Source: Actinomycetota bacterium
Lineage (GTDB): Bacteria > Actinomycetota > Thermoleophilia > Gaiellales > F1-60-MAGs149
Direction of reading: 5' to 3'
Assembly: GCA_009885805.1 (NCBI GenBank)
Contig: VFJZ01000003.1
Location: 1 to 64,000 of the forward strand
DNA: 64,000 bases
A program made the position numbers and the translations under genes. Position 1 is the first letter of the stretch; every line of letters starts with the position of its first letter. Shown here in pieces: positions 34,050 through 42,472 of the stretch. The notes under the pieces were generated by a model. It did not search any database. It was not told where the DNA came from and saw only the letters and a list, made by a program, of their open reading frames with translations.

Positions 34050-34991
34050 ATGTCGTTCGAGCAGCCGGTCGACTCGGGGAAGATCGCCCGGTTCGTCGAC
34101 ATCGCCACGTTCATGCGCGCGCCGCAGATCGACGATCTCGCGCGCGTCGACATCGGCCTGTTCGGGATCCCGTTCGACCTCGGCCTCGCCTACCGCCCCG
34201 GTGCTCGCCATGCGCCCGCTGCCGTCCGCGAGGCTTCGCGGGTGATCCGCCGTGTCAATCCCACGACTGGCATCAATCCGTTCGAGCGCTGCCAGGTGGC
34301 GGACGTCGGCGACGTCAACTGCCATCCGTACGACTACGACGCGGGCATCGATGCGATGACCGCGTTCGTGCGCGCGCTCCGCGGGCACGGCGTCGCGCCG
34401 CTCGCCTGCGGCGGCGATCACATCATCACGCTGCCGTGCCTGCGCGGCCTCTACGATGGCACGCCGTTCGCCCTCGTCCAGTTCGACTCCCACTCGGACA
34501 CCCTTGACACCTTCTACGGCCGCCGGGTCACGCACGCCACGACCATCAGGCGCGCGCACGAGGAAGGGCTGATCGACGCCTCCCGCTGCGTGCAGATCGG
34601 CCTCCGCGGGTCGCTCTGGGACGGCAGCGACTTCGACTACGCGCGGGATGCCGGCATGCGCGTCATCACCTACGACGAGTACGACGCCATGGGTCGGGAC
34701 GCAGCGATCGCCGAGATCCGCCGGGTCGTCGGCAGTCACCCGTGTTACGTGACGTACGACATCGACGGCCTCGATCCGGTCTACGCGCCGGGAACGGCCG
34801 TTCTGGAGCCGGGTGGCTTCTCGATGCGCGACTCGCAGGTGATCCTGCGGAGCATGACCGGGCTCGACATCGTCGGCGGCGACGTCGCCGAGGTCTCGCC
34901 GCCGCTCGACGTCGGCGGCATCACCGTCACGAACGCCGCCAATCTCATGTTCGAGATCCTGTGCCTGATGGCAGCGCCGCGATCCAGCTGA
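34050..34991 (+). CDS. Ureohydrolase (agmatinase/guanidinobutyrase-like)
   Basis: 313 residues of the arginase fold. Manganese motifs: CGGDHIITLP (His), FDSHSDTLD (DAHxD variant with Ser) and TYDIDGLDPVYAPG (DxDxxDP), then GGDVAEVSPPLD (Glu). GLAYRPGARHAPAAVREASR near residue 50 is agmatinase-like rather than arginase-like. It splits urea from a guanidino compound; agmatine, guanidinobutyrate and related substrates cannot be told apart. PadR-regulated by context. An AruH-like aminotransferase further along would fit an arginine-to-guanidinobutyrate route, but that is inference. 3' overlap of 47 bp with the convergent hydrolase. Confidence 0.85.
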   Translation: MSFEQPVDSGKIARFVDIATFMRAPQIDDLARVDIGLFGIPFDLGLAYRPGARHAPAAVREASRVIRRVNPTTGINPFERCQVADVGDVNCHPYDYDAGIDAMTAFVRALRGHGVAPLACGGDHIITLPCLRGLYDGTPFALVQFDSHSDTLDTFYGRRVTHATTIRRAHEEGLIDASRCVQIGLRGSLWDGSDFDYARDAGMRVITYDEYDAMGRDAAIAEIRRVVGSHPCYVTYDIDGLDPVYAPGTAVLEPGGFSMRDSQVILRSMTGLDIVGGDVAEVSPPLDVGGITVTNAANLMFEILCLMAAPRSS

Positions 34992-35589
34992 TCACCTCGG
35001 CCCAGGCGGGGGTCGACGGGTCGAGATGCTCCAGGTGGCCGCAGCCGGGGAGCTCCACGTACGTCGCGTGCGGCGCGGCGGCGACGTAGCGGCGCGAGAG
35101 TTCCACGGGGACGTGCTCGTCCGCGTCCCCGTGCAGCACCAGATGCGGCGTCGCCACGGGACGGTCGACCGGGGAGGGAGCGCCGGCGGCCACGAGGCGC
35201 TCGGCCGCACCGGCGCAGGCTCCCAGCCGAACGGCGAGGTCGAGGTCCGTGACGGGGGCCTGCGCCACCGTCGGCAGCTTCAGCTGGGCCGCCGCGAGGA
35301 GGGCCAGATGCCCGCCGGCGGAGTGCCCGACGACGACCTCGGCTCGCGCGCTCGCGATCGCGGCAAGGACGTCGTCGAGCGGCTCGGGCCAGGTGCCGCC
35401 GGCGTCGAGGCGCCGGTACTCGACGTTCGCCGTCCGGTAGCCGCGCGCCCGCAGATCCGCGGCGACCGCCGCCTGCAGCGTGCGGTCGTAGCGTGCTCGC
35501 CAGCAGCCGCCGTGCACGAGCGTGACGACCGGCCCGTCGCCGTCGCCCTCGACGTCGACGACCTGCTCGGCGTGAGCGCCGTACCTCAC
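34945..35589 (-). CDS. Alpha/beta hydrolase, kynurenine-formamidase-like
   Basis: 214 residues from GTG 35589, overlapping the kynureninase stop (GTGA). HGGCW near residue 27 matches the HGGxW oxyanion motif of AFMID-type kynurenine formamidases. The nucleophile elbow is VVGHSAGGHL; LHGDADEHVP carries the acid and CGHLEHL the histidine. Adjacent to kynureninase it would convert N-formylkynurenine to kynurenine. No tryptophan 2,3-dioxygenase is in the window, so the first step must be elsewhere. Confidence 0.8.
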   Translation of the reverse strand: MRYGAHAEQVVDVEGDGDGPVVTLVHGGCWRARYDRTLQAAVAADLRARGYRTANVEYRRLDAGGTWPEPLDDVLAAIASARAEVVVGHSAGGHLALLAAAQLKLPTVAQAPVTDLDLAVRLGACAGAAERLVAAGAPSPVDRPVATPHLVLHGDADEHVPVELSRRYVAAAPHATYVELPGCGHLEHLDPSTPAWAEVISWIAALPSGTGSRT

Positions 35590-36725
35590 CGGACGAGCGC
35601 CGCGAGGGAGTCGGCGGCGCGGTCGCAATCCTCGTAGCTCGTGTACAGCGCGGTGGGAGCGAACCGCAGGACGTCCGGCTCGCGGAAGTCGCAGATCACG
35701 CCGTGCTCGCTGCGTAGCCGGCCGGCCAGCTTCCGGGCGTCCGGCACTCGCAGCGACAGTTGGCTGCCGCGTCGTGCCGGATCGGCGGGCGTCAGGAGGG
35801 AGACACCGGTGATGGCATCGAAGCGGTTCGCGAGGTAGCCCGTCAGCCGCTCGGAGCGGGCGCGAAGGGCCGGCATCCCGAACTCGTCGAAGAGGTCGAG
35901 CGAGGCGCCGAGCGGCGCCAGTGCGAGCACCGACGGCGTCGACAGCGCGAAGCCCGCGGCGCCGGCACCGGGTAGGAAGGCGTGCTCCATCCGAAACCGG
36001 TCGGCAGGGTCGACACCCCACCAGCCCGCGAGTCGCGGTGCCTGCTGGTGGCGCTCGTTGACGTAGATCGCGCCTGGCGCGCCCGGCCCGCCGTTCAGGT
36101 ACTTGTAGCTGCACCAGGCGGCCGCGTCGACGTCCCAGCGATCCAGTTCGAGCGCGATGTTGCCCGCCGCGTGAGCGAGGTCCCAGATCGCGATCGCGCC
36201 GGCCTCGTGAGCGCGCCGGGTCATCCCCTCGATGTCGGCCGCAGCTCCGGTCAGGTAGGAGACGCCCGCGAGGAGGGTGACGGCCACCGTCTCGTCGATC
36301 ACGTCGGCGTGCGCCCGGACGGCGTCGGCCGCGTCGAGTCCGTGCCAGGCTGCGTGGCTCGCCGCGACGTGCGCGTCCGAGCCGAACGCATCGGCGTCGA
36401 TGACGATGCGGAAGCGCTCCGGCGACGGCCGGTAGAGGGCGGCGAGCAGCAGATGCAGGTTCACGCTCAGCGTGTTCATCACCGCGACGTCCGGCGCGTT
36501 GGCACCGACGACCCGCGCCATGGCCGGCGCGAGGGCGTCCGCCGACGCGAGCCAGACGGCGTCGAACCACCCCTCGACCGCCAGCTCCGCCCACTCATCG
36601 AGGCGGGCAGCGAGGGCCTCGCGCGTCGCCAGCGGCTGCAGGCCGAGCGAGTTGCCGGCGTGGTAGGCCTCCGGCGGCAGGGCGAAGCGATCGCGCGCCG
36701 GTGCGGGGTCGCTATCGTCGTCCAT
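35586..36725 (-). CDS. kynU: Kynureninase
   Basis: 379 residues, PLP fold type I. AYHAGNSLGLQP at the N-terminus matches the kynureninase YLxGNSLGLxP motif; VAVMNTLSVNLHLLL, WDLAHAAGNIALEL, WCSYKYLNGGPGAPG (PLP Lys) and the later PSVLALAPLGASLDLFDE are family-typical. It converts kynurenine to anthranilate and alanine. It is cotranscribed with the formamidase-like gene, and divergent from the nucleoside hydrolase through a compact shared promoter. Confidence 0.92.
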   Translation of the reverse strand: MDDDSDPAPARDRFALPPEAYHAGNSLGLQPLATREALAARLDEWAELAVEGWFDAVWLASADALAPAMARVVGANAPDVAVMNTLSVNLHLLLAALYRPSPERFRIVIDADAFGSDAHVAASHAAWHGLDAADAVRAHADVIDETVAVTLLAGVSYLTGAAADIEGMTRRAHEAGAIAIWDLAHAAGNIALELDRWDVDAAAWCSYKYLNGGPGAPGAIYVNERHQQAPRLAGWWGVDPADRFRMEHAFLPGAGAAGFALSTPSVLALAPLGASLDLFDEFGMPALRARSERLTGYLANRFDAITGVSLLTPADPARRGSQLSLRVPDARKLAGRLRSEHGVICDFREPDVLRFAPTALYTSYEDCDRAADSLAALVR

Positions 36726-36733
36726 CGATCTGC

Positions 36734-36740
36734 CAGGATA
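36734..36740. promoter_or_regulatory. Overlapping divergent -10 boxes (kynU / nucleoside hydrolase)
   Basis: TATCCT on the minus strand (36740-36735) lies 9 nt from the kynU ATG. CAGGAT on the plus strand (36734-36739) lies 6 nt from ATG 36746. The start codons are 20 bp apart. Confidence 0.45.
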
Positions 36741-36745
36741 GAACG

Positions 36746-37636
36746 ATGCCCACCCGCATCGTGATCGACTGCGACCCCGGCACCGACGATGCCATCGCCA
36801 TCCTGCTCGCCGCCGCCAGTGACGAGCTGGATCTGGCTGCGGTCACCGTCGTCGCCGGGAACGTCGGTCTCGACCGCACGCTGCCGAACGCCCTGCGCGT
36901 CCTCGAGTTGGCCGGGCGCGCCGACGTCCCGGTCAGCGGCGGCGCGGCGCGACCGTTGATCTGGCCGGTCGAGCAGCGTGCCCTCGTCCACGGCGTCGAC
37001 GGCCTCGGCGACGCCGGGATCGGTCCGCCGGCGGCATCCGCGCAGACGACGCACGCCGCCGACGTCCTCGCCGCGCTCGACGGGGCCACCCTCGTCGCGA
37101 TCGGGCCGCTCACGAACGTCGCCATCGCCCTCGCGCGGCATCCCGGCGCCGCGGCCGGTATCCGGCAGCTGATCTGGATGGGCGGCGCGTTCGCCGGCGG
37201 TAACGTCACCGCGGCGGCGGAGTTCAACTGCTGGTGGGACCCGGAGGCGGCCGCGCGCGTCCTGCAGGCCGGGATCGACCTGGTGATCGTGCCGCTCGAC
37301 GCCACGCGGCACGCGACGGTGACGCCGGCGGAGATCGCCCTGCTCGCCCCCGACGCGCAGGCGATGCTCGGCCACTACCTGGAGGTCTGCCGGACCCGGT
37401 ACGGCGTCGACGAGTGCCGCCTGCACGATCCGCTTGCCGTCGCCGTCTTGCTCGACGAGGCGGTCGTGGAACTGGTCGATGCCCGGGTCGAGGTCGACTG
37501 TACCCGCGATGTCTCGCGCGGAGCAACGCTCGCCGAACGTCACGGCCGCACCGGGCCGGCGAACGCCCGCGTCGCGTTCGCCGCAGATACCGAGCGGTTC
37601 CGCTCGCTGCTTCTTTCGCACCTGCGCCAGAAGTGA
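36746..37636 (+). CDS. Inosine-uridine-type nucleoside hydrolase
   Basis: 296 residues. VIDCDPGTDDAIAILLAA is the calcium-binding DxDPGxDD motif; IGPLTNVAIAL, IWMGGAF, EFNCWWDPEAA and LHDPLAVAVLLD (catalytic/metal His-Asp) follow. It hydrolyses ribonucleosides to base and ribose. The stop codon TGA is also the first triplet of the zinc-operon operator, so the two transcription units abut. Confidence 0.9.
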   Translation: MPTRIVIDCDPGTDDAIAILLAAASDELDLAAVTVVAGNVGLDRTLPNALRVLELAGRADVPVSGGAARPLIWPVEQRALVHGVDGLGDAGIGPPAASAQTTHAADVLAALDGATLVAIGPLTNVAIALARHPGAAAGIRQLIWMGGAFAGGNVTAAAEFNCWWDPEAAARVLQAGIDLVIVPLDATRHATVTPAEIALLAPDAQAMLGHYLEVCRTRYGVDECRLHDPLAVAVLLDEAVVELVDARVEVDCTRDVSRGATLAERHGRTGPANARVAFAADTERFRSLLLSHLRQK

Positions 37637-37648
37637 TAACGGTTATCA
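37634..37648. promoter_or_regulatory. Candidate Zur box of the zinc uptake operon
   Basis: TGATAACGGTTATCA is a perfect 7-1-7 inverted repeat, the size and symmetry of Fur/Zur-family operators. It lies just upstream of a TAGACT -10 box (37651-37656) and the fused zinc transporter gene. A Fur-family gene closes the cluster. Confidence 0.75.
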
Positions 37649-37650
37649 GT

Positions 37651-37656
37651 TAGACT
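37651..37656 (+). promoter_or_regulatory. -10 box TAGACT of the zinc operon
   Basis: TAGACT is 3 nt from ATG 37660 and 9 nt from in-frame GTG 37666. The second start suits a leaderless or very short leader better. Zur bound at 37634-37648 would cover the region between -35 and -10. Confidence 0.4.
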
Positions 37657-37659
37657 CCG

Positions 37660-39366
37660 ATGCTCGTGGTCGGGTACCTGTCGCTCCCCTTCGTCCAGCG
37701 TGGCCTGCTCGAGGTGCTGTTCCTCGCAGTCGCGGCAGGAGCACTTGGTCCGTGGATCATCCTCAGGGGACTGGCGTTCTTCACCCACGCCGTCGGCACG
37801 GCGGCGTTCCCCGGCCTCGTCCTCGCCAGCGGTCTTGGCTTTGCCCCGGTACTCGGCGCCTACGGCGTCGCCGTCCTCTTTGCGGGATCGCTCGAGGTGC
37901 TGCGCCGCCGGCGCGGCGACCGGATCGACAGCACGACGGCGATCGTGCTCGTCGGTGCGCTCGCCGGCGGGGTGATCCTCGCCAGCGACGTGTTCGCCTC
38001 GCGCGCGTCCGTCGACTCGCTCCTCTTCGGGAGCCTCCTGCTGGTGGCGCCCGGGGACCTGCTGCTCGCTGCTGTCACCGCCGTCGGTGTCACGGTCGTC
38101 GCGCTGTTCGCCGCTCGCGCGTGGCTCGCTACCGGATTCGATCCCGAGCGCAGCGGCAGCGGGGGACGGCGCTCGCGGGTGCCTGATCTCCTGCTCTACG
38201 GCGCGGTCGCTCTCGCCGCGATCGCGACCCTGGCGGCGGTCGGTGCACTTCTGACCGCCGCGCTGCTGATCGTGCCGGCCGCGACGACCCGCCTCGTCGT
38301 CCGGCACGTCGGCCGCTGGCAGATGGCAACCGGTCTTCTCGCCGCGGTCGAGGGTGCGGCCGGGCTGCTCGTCGCGACCGAGCTGAACCTGCCGCCGGGC
38401 CCGACCATCACCGTCCTCGCCGGCTCCCTCTTCGCGCTCGTCGCCGTCGCACGGACACGTGCGGCCGCGGCCGCGGTGGCCGCAGCCGCGGCCGCGGTGC
38501 TCCTGGCCGGCTGTGGTGCCACCGACGACGACGACCGCGCCGTCGCCGGGCCGCGCATCGTCGCCACCACCGCGCTGATCGCCGACTGGGCGTCTGCGGT
38601 TGCCGGCGATCGGGCGGACGTCCACGCGATCCTCGCGGCCAACGCCGATCCGCACACCTATGAGCCGCGACCGCACGATCTCCTCGCAACCGCGGCGGCG
38701 GCGGTCGTGATCGCCAACGGACTCGGCTTCGATGACTGGATCGAGCCGGTCGCCGAGCAGGCCGGCTTCAACGGCCGGCGGCTCGATCTGTCGGCCGGCA
38801 TGCCCGTCCGGCGCGGCGATGATCCGCACTGGTGGAACGATCCGCGCAACGCGGAGAGCGCGGTGCGCCAGATCCGCGACGCACTCGTCGCCGCCGACCC
38901 TGGGGGCGTGGTGACGTACCGGCGCAACGCGGACGCCTATCTCGCGCGCGTCCGGGCGCTCGATGCGGCGATCGCGGCCTGCCTCGCCACGATCCCGCCC
39001 GGGCAGCGGACGCTCGTGTCGGATCACGACGCCTTCGGGTACCTCGCCGGGCGCTACCGGATCACGGTCGTCGGCGCGGTGCTCGGCTCCGGCTCGGGCC
39101 AGGCGCAGCCATCCGCGGCTGACCTCGCCGCGCTCGTCGAGACGGTCCGCCGCGAGCGGGTGCGCGCCGTCTTCGGCGAGGAGGCGCTGTCCCCGGACCT
39201 CGTCCGGCAACTCGCACGGGAGACGGGCGCGCGTGCCGATCTGACCCTGTACGGCGACGGTCTCGGCCTGCCCGGCTCGCCCGGTGGGACCTACCTCGGG
39301 ATGATGGCCGCGAACGCCAGTGCGCTCGCGACCGGCTTCGCGGGCGAACGCAGGGAGTGCGGATGA
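37660..39366 (+). CDS. Zinc ABC transporter permease fused to substrate-binding lipoprotein (ZnuB-ZnuA)
   Basis: 568 residues in one uninterrupted frame. Residues about 1-265 are an ABC-3 permease: LGPWIILRGLAFFTHAVGTAAFPGLVLA, IDSTTAIVLVGALAGGV, LLTAALLIVPAATTRL. An Ala-rich hydrophobic segment follows and ends in LLAGC (Cys285), exactly like a lipoprotein signal. Then comes a ZnuA-type binding protein: NADPHTYEPRPHD, DPHWWNDPRN, SDHDAFGYLAGRY and FGEEALSPD supply the zinc His/Glu ligands; no His-rich loop. The inner segment could act as an extra membrane anchor that puts the binder outside. Zur-controlled. Stop overlaps the ATPase start (ATGA). Confidence 0.88.
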   Translation: MLVVGYLSLPFVQRGLLEVLFLAVAAGALGPWIILRGLAFFTHAVGTAAFPGLVLASGLGFAPVLGAYGVAVLFAGSLEVLRRRRGDRIDSTTAIVLVGALAGGVILASDVFASRASVDSLLFGSLLLVAPGDLLLAAVTAVGVTVVALFAARAWLATGFDPERSGSGGRRSRVPDLLLYGAVALAAIATLAAVGALLTAALLIVPAATTRLVVRHVGRWQMATGLLAAVEGAAGLLVATELNLPPGPTITVLAGSLFALVAVARTRAAAAAVAAAAAAVLLAGCGATDDDDRAVAGPRIVATTALIADWASAVAGDRADVHAILAANADPHTYEPRPHDLLATAAAAVVIANGLGFDDWIEPVAEQAGFNGRRLDLSAGMPVRRGDDPHWWNDPRNAESAVRQIRDALVAADPGGVVTYRRNADAYLARVRALDAAIAACLATIPPGQRTLVSDHDAFGYLAGRYRITVVGAVLGSGSGQAQPSAADLAALVETVRRERVRAVFGEEALSPDLVRQLARETGARADLTLYGDGLGLPGSPGGTYLGMMAANASALATGFAGERRECG

Positions 39367-40112
39367 CGGGGGAGATCCTGCTCGAGGCCCGCGACCTCGC
39401 GATCGGCTACGACCGGCGGGTCGTCGTCAGCGGTCTCACCTTCTCGATCGCCGCCGGGCAGCGACTCGGGGTGCTCGGACCGAACGGCGGCGGCAAGTCG
39501 ACGCTGTTCCGTGCCGTCGCGGGCGCGTTGCCGCCGCTCGCCGGCAGCCTCGTCATCCGCGAGCGCGTCGGCGTCCTGCCGCAGACCCAGCGGTCGCGCC
39601 TCGACTACCCGGTCAGCGCCCTCGACGTCGCGCTGATGGGGGCGCTCGCGCGTCACCCCTGGTGGCGTTCGGCCGGTCGCGCGGAGCGGCGGCGGGCGCT
39701 CGAGGCGCTCGCCGCGGTCGGTCTCGCCGACCGGGCGGACAGTCTCTTCGGCGAACTCTCCGGCGGTCAGCGTCAGCGGGTCCTGCTTGCCCGCGCGCTC
39801 GTCGAGGAGGCGCAGCTGCTGCTGCTCGACGAGCCGTTCAGCGGCATGGACACGGCCTCGGCGACCGCCACCCTCGCCCTCATCGATCGCCTCGCCGCGC
39901 GCGGTCTCGGCGTCGCGATCGCGACGCACGACCTTGACCAGGCCCGCCGGTTCGACACGGTGCTGTGCCTGAACGGCCGGCAGATCGCGTTCGGGCCGCC
40001 TGCGGCCGTCCTCACGCGCCCGGTGATCGAGGAGACGTACGGCGGCGCCATCGTGGACGTCCCCGGCGGGGGCGGCGGAATCCTCCCGGCCCACCATCAC
40101 GACCATGCCTGA
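39363..40112 (+). CDS. znuC: Zinc ABC transporter ATP-binding protein
   Basis: 249 residues. Walker A GPNGGGKST, Q-loop LPQTQRS, signature LSGGQRQRV, Walker B LLLLDEPFSG and H-loop ATHDLD are all present. The C-terminus is His-rich (PAHHHDHA), perhaps sensing zinc in the cytoplasm. It powers the permeases encoded on both sides. ATG 39363 overlaps the preceding stop by 4 nt, and its end overlaps the next permease by 8 nt. Confidence 0.92.
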   Translation: MTGEILLEARDLAIGYDRRVVVSGLTFSIAAGQRLGVLGPNGGGKSTLFRAVAGALPPLAGSLVIRERVGVLPQTQRSRLDYPVSALDVALMGALARHPWWRSAGRAERRRALEALAAVGLADRADSLFGELSGGQRQRVLLARALVEEAQLLLLDEPFSGMDTASATATLALIDRLAARGLGVAIATHDLDQARRFDTVLCLNGRQIAFGPPAAVLTRPVIEETYGGAIVDVPGGGGGILPAHHHDHA

Positions 40113-40911
40113 CCTGCTTGCGCCCTTCGAGCAGGAGTTCGTCCGGCTCGCCGCCGCCGAACTCGTGCTGGTCGGCCTCGCGGGGGCCGTGGTCGGCTGC
40201 TGGGTGGTTCTCTACGGCCTCTCGTACGCGGCCGAGAGCCTCTCCCACGCCCTGCTCCCGGGGCTCGTCGCCGCCGGGCTGCTCGGCGTCCCGGCGCTCG
40301 CTGGCGGCGCGGTCGGCGCACTCATCGCGGCGGTCGCGATCGCCGCGATGGCCGGCGTCCGGCGGCTCGACCGCGATGTCGCAACGGCCGTCGTGGTGAC
40401 GACCGCGCTCGGCTCCGGCGCGCTCCTCGCGCTCGCTCCGGCTACGCCGCGCGGCCTCACGGCTGCACTCTTCGGTGACGTCCTCGCAGTCTCGCCTCGC
40501 GATCTGGCCGCGACGGCGGTGATCGTCGCCGTGCTCGCCGTTGTCCTCGCCGTGCTGCACCGCCGGCTGCTCGCCGACGGGTTCGACGAGGCGGCGTCCG
40601 GCGCCACCCGGGTCGCGCTGCTCGTCTGCATCGCCGCCGCCGTGCTGGTCGGCACGCGGGCGCTCGGCTCGTTGCTCGTCGTCGCGATCCTCGTCGCGCC
40701 CGCCGCGACCGCGCGCCTCGTGACGCGGCGCGTTCCGGCGATGCTCGCGACGGCGATGCTGGTCGCGGTCGGCGCCGGTGTGGCCGGGATCGAGATCTCG
40801 TACCACGCCGACACGGCGGCCGGTGCGACGATCGCGCTCTGCCTCGTCGGCGCGTACCTGGTGGCCGCGGCGCTAGGTCGCGGCGGTGCAGTCCGGGCAG
40901 GTGCCGCGTAG
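40105..40911 (+). CDS. znuB: Zinc ABC transporter permease
   Basis: 268 residues and about 8 membrane segments of the ABC-3 family: VVGCWVVLYGLSYAAESLSHALLPGLVAAGLLG, TTALGSGALLALAP, LGSLLVVAILVAPAATARLV. It is distinct in sequence from the permease half of the fused gene, so the transporter probably contains a heterodimer of permeases. Its end overlaps the convergent zur gene by 39 bp. Confidence 0.88.
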   Translation: MPDLLAPFEQEFVRLAAAELVLVGLAGAVVGCWVVLYGLSYAAESLSHALLPGLVAAGLLGVPALAGGAVGALIAAVAIAAMAGVRRLDRDVATAVVVTTALGSGALLALAPATPRGLTAALFGDVLAVSPRDLAATAVIVAVLAVVLAVLHRRLLADGFDEAASGATRVALLVCIAAAVLVGTRALGSLLVVAILVAPAATARLVTRRVPAMLATAMLVAVGAGVAGIEISYHADTAAGATIALCLVGAYLVAAALGRGGAVRAGAA

Positions 40912-41325
40912 CACGACGTCGTGCGCCTCGATTCGGTGGTCGACGCGGGCGGCGGCCCGTTCGATCGCCTCCTCGAGATGCGGGTCCTCGAACTGGCTGA
41001 CCCGGCCGCAGCGGTCGCAGACGAGGTGGTGATGGTGCTCGCCGCCCGGCTGCGCGGCCTCGAACCGGGCGGTGCCGTCGCCCATGTCGAGGCGTCGGAC
41101 GAGGCCGAGCCGGACGAGCAGCTCGAGCGCGCGGTAGATACTCGCAATGCCGACGCGCCCGCGTTCGCCCCGCAACTCGTCGGCGAGGTCCTGTGCGGTC
41201 GCGCAGCATGCGCGCGCCGCCAGCGCGTCGAGCACCTGGTCGCGAGCCGCGGCCGATCGATGTCCGGTCTGCCGCAGGACGGCACCGGCATGCGTTCGCC
41301 AGCTGTCGGCCTGTGCGCTCGCCAC
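40873..41325 (-). CDS. zur: Fur-family regulator, probably Zur
   Basis: 150 residues from GTG 41325. Winged helix: RDQVLDALAARACCATAQDLADELRGERGRVGIASIYRALELLVRLGLVRRL. The metal domain has the HHHHLVCDRCG cluster, and CPDC near the end, giving the two CxxC pairs of the structural zinc site. Neighbouring zinc transporter genes with a 7-1-7 box point to zinc sensing rather than iron. Start is chosen by TACCAT exactly 6 nt upstream. It is divergent from the ATP-grasp gene over 22 bp. Confidence 0.87.
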   Translation of the reverse strand: MASAQADSWRTHAGAVLRQTGHRSAAARDQVLDALAARACCATAQDLADELRGERGRVGIASIYRALELLVRLGLVRRLDMGDGTARFEAAQPGGEHHHHLVCDRCGRVSQFEDPHLEEAIERAAARVDHRIEAHDVVLRGTCPDCTAAT

Positions 41326-41331
41326 ACCCTC

Positions 41332-41341
41332 ATGGTACCGT
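41332..41341. promoter_or_regulatory. Overlapping divergent -10 boxes (zur / ATP-grasp)
   Basis: TACCAT on the minus strand (41337-41332) is 6 nt from GTG 41325. TACCGT on the plus strand (41336-41341) is 6 nt from GTG 41348. They share the central TA of GGTACC. Both messages should be leaderless. No Zur-type 7-1-7 box is seen here. Confidence 0.55.
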
Positions 41342-41347
41342 CGGAGC

Positions 41348-42472
41348 GTGGTGGGGCGCATTCTGGTGCTCGACGGGCATACAACCATCGCCCTCGCCGT
41401 CGTCCGCGCGCTCGGTCGCGGCGGCTACGCCGTGGGCGTGGGGGCCGATCGGGCGTCCTGCCTCGCGGGTCGTTCCCGGCACTGCCTGGCCGCGCACGCG
41501 CTGCCGTCGCCACTCGGGCCTCGGGCGGACTACGCCAGGGGCCTCGCCCAGGTTATCGCCGCCGACGAGTACGACTGCGTGTTCGCCTGCGACGACCTCA
41601 CCATCGCCCGCCTCGCGACGATCGATCTCGCGGTGCCGGCCGTGCCGACGACGGGCGTCGGCTGGCGCAGGCTGACGGACAAGGCGGAGCTCGCAGTGGT
41701 CGCCGAGGCGGCCGGCGTCCGCTATCCCCGCACGCTTCTCGCGGCAACCGGCGATGCGTTCGACACCCTCGGGCTGCCGCTCGCGGTGAAGGCGGTCTCG
41801 TCGGGCGTCGCCCACGAGGACCGCATCGTTCCTGCCAAGGGCGCCGTCATCGCCCTTGACCGTGCCGCCGCGGAGGCGGCGATCGCCTCCTTCACCGCGC
41901 GCGGCGCGCCCGCGATCGTCCAGGAGTGCGTGGTGCGCCACACCAAGCTGAACGCCGTCGTGTTCCGCCACGACGGGGCGACGACCGTGCGCTACGCGCA
42001 CCGCGTCCTGGCCGAGTATCCGACGGCTGGCGGCGTCGGCGTCTCGCTCGTCTCGATCCGGGCCGATGCCGGTCTCGGCGGCTCGTGCGTCGACGCGCTG
42101 GAGGCGGTCTGTCGCGAGGCGGGTTACGACGGAATCGCGCACGCCGAGTTCTACGTCGTCGACGGCGAGCCGGTGTTGATCGACGTCAACGCACGCTGCT
42201 GGGGGTCGACCTGGTTCGGCGAACTGCAGGGACTGCGAGTGCCCGAGCGGGCCGTGCGCGCGGCGTGCGGCGAGGCGTCACTGCCGCCGGCGAGCTACCG
42301 CCCGGGCCGGCGCTTCCACTTCGTGCCGGGGCTGCTCCGCTGGCTACGCGACGGCGGTCCGGAGCGCGGCCCGCGCTGGCCGCTTGTCCGGACGATCCGG
42401 CCCTGGGACGGCTTCGATGCGGTCTCGTTCCGGGATCCCGCCCCGCTGCTTCCGCTAGCCTCTCGCCGATGA
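41348..42472 (+). CDS. ATP-grasp carboxylate-amine ligase-like protein
   Basis: 374 residues. N-terminal GRILVLDGHTTIALAVVRALGRGGYAVGVGAD is the pre-ATP-grasp Rossmann-like domain. The ATP-grasp part has LTDKAELAVVAEAAGVRYPRT, LPLAVKAVSSG, APAIVQECV, and HAEFYVVDGEPVLIDVNARCWGST with the magnesium-binding E...N residues. Such enzymes join a carboxylate to an amine or carbamoylate a substrate; the substrate is unknown. It ends in ATGA overlap with the glutamine-synthetase-like gene, which suggests consecutive ligation steps. Confidence 0.82.
   Translation: MVGRILVLDGHTTIALAVVRALGRGGYAVGVGADRASCLAGRSRHCLAAHALPSPLGPRADYARGLAQVIAADEYDCVFACDDLTIARLATIDLAVPAVPTTGVGWRRLTDKAELAVVAEAAGVRYPRTLLAATGDAFDTLGLPLAVKAVSSGVAHEDRIVPAKGAVIALDRAAAEAAIASFTARGAPAIVQECVVRHTKLNAVVFRHDGATTVRYAHRVLAEYPTAGGVGVSLVSIRADAGLGGSCVDALEAVCREAGYDGIAHAEFYVVDGEPVLIDVNARCWGSTWFGELQGLRVPERAVRAACGEASLPPASYRPGRRFHFVPGLLRWLRDGGPERGPRWPLVRTIRPWDGFDAVSFRDPAPLLPLASRR
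42456..42461 (+). promoter_or_regulatory. -10 box TAGCCT for GS-like gene
   Basis: TAGCCT lies 7 nt before ATG 42469, within the end of the ATP-grasp gene, so the GS-like gene may also be transcribed alone. Confidence 0.35.

Noticed and set aside
37660-39366. Two separate genes (permease, then zinc-binding lipoprotein)
   Set aside because: There is no stop between the parts and no in-frame start that would keep the whole lipoprotein signal; only a GTG inside the Ala-rich helix is available.
40873-41325. Iron regulator Fur
   Set aside because: Neighbouring genes are zinc transporter genes and the operator is unlike an AT-rich ferric box; Zur is the better call, though not proven.
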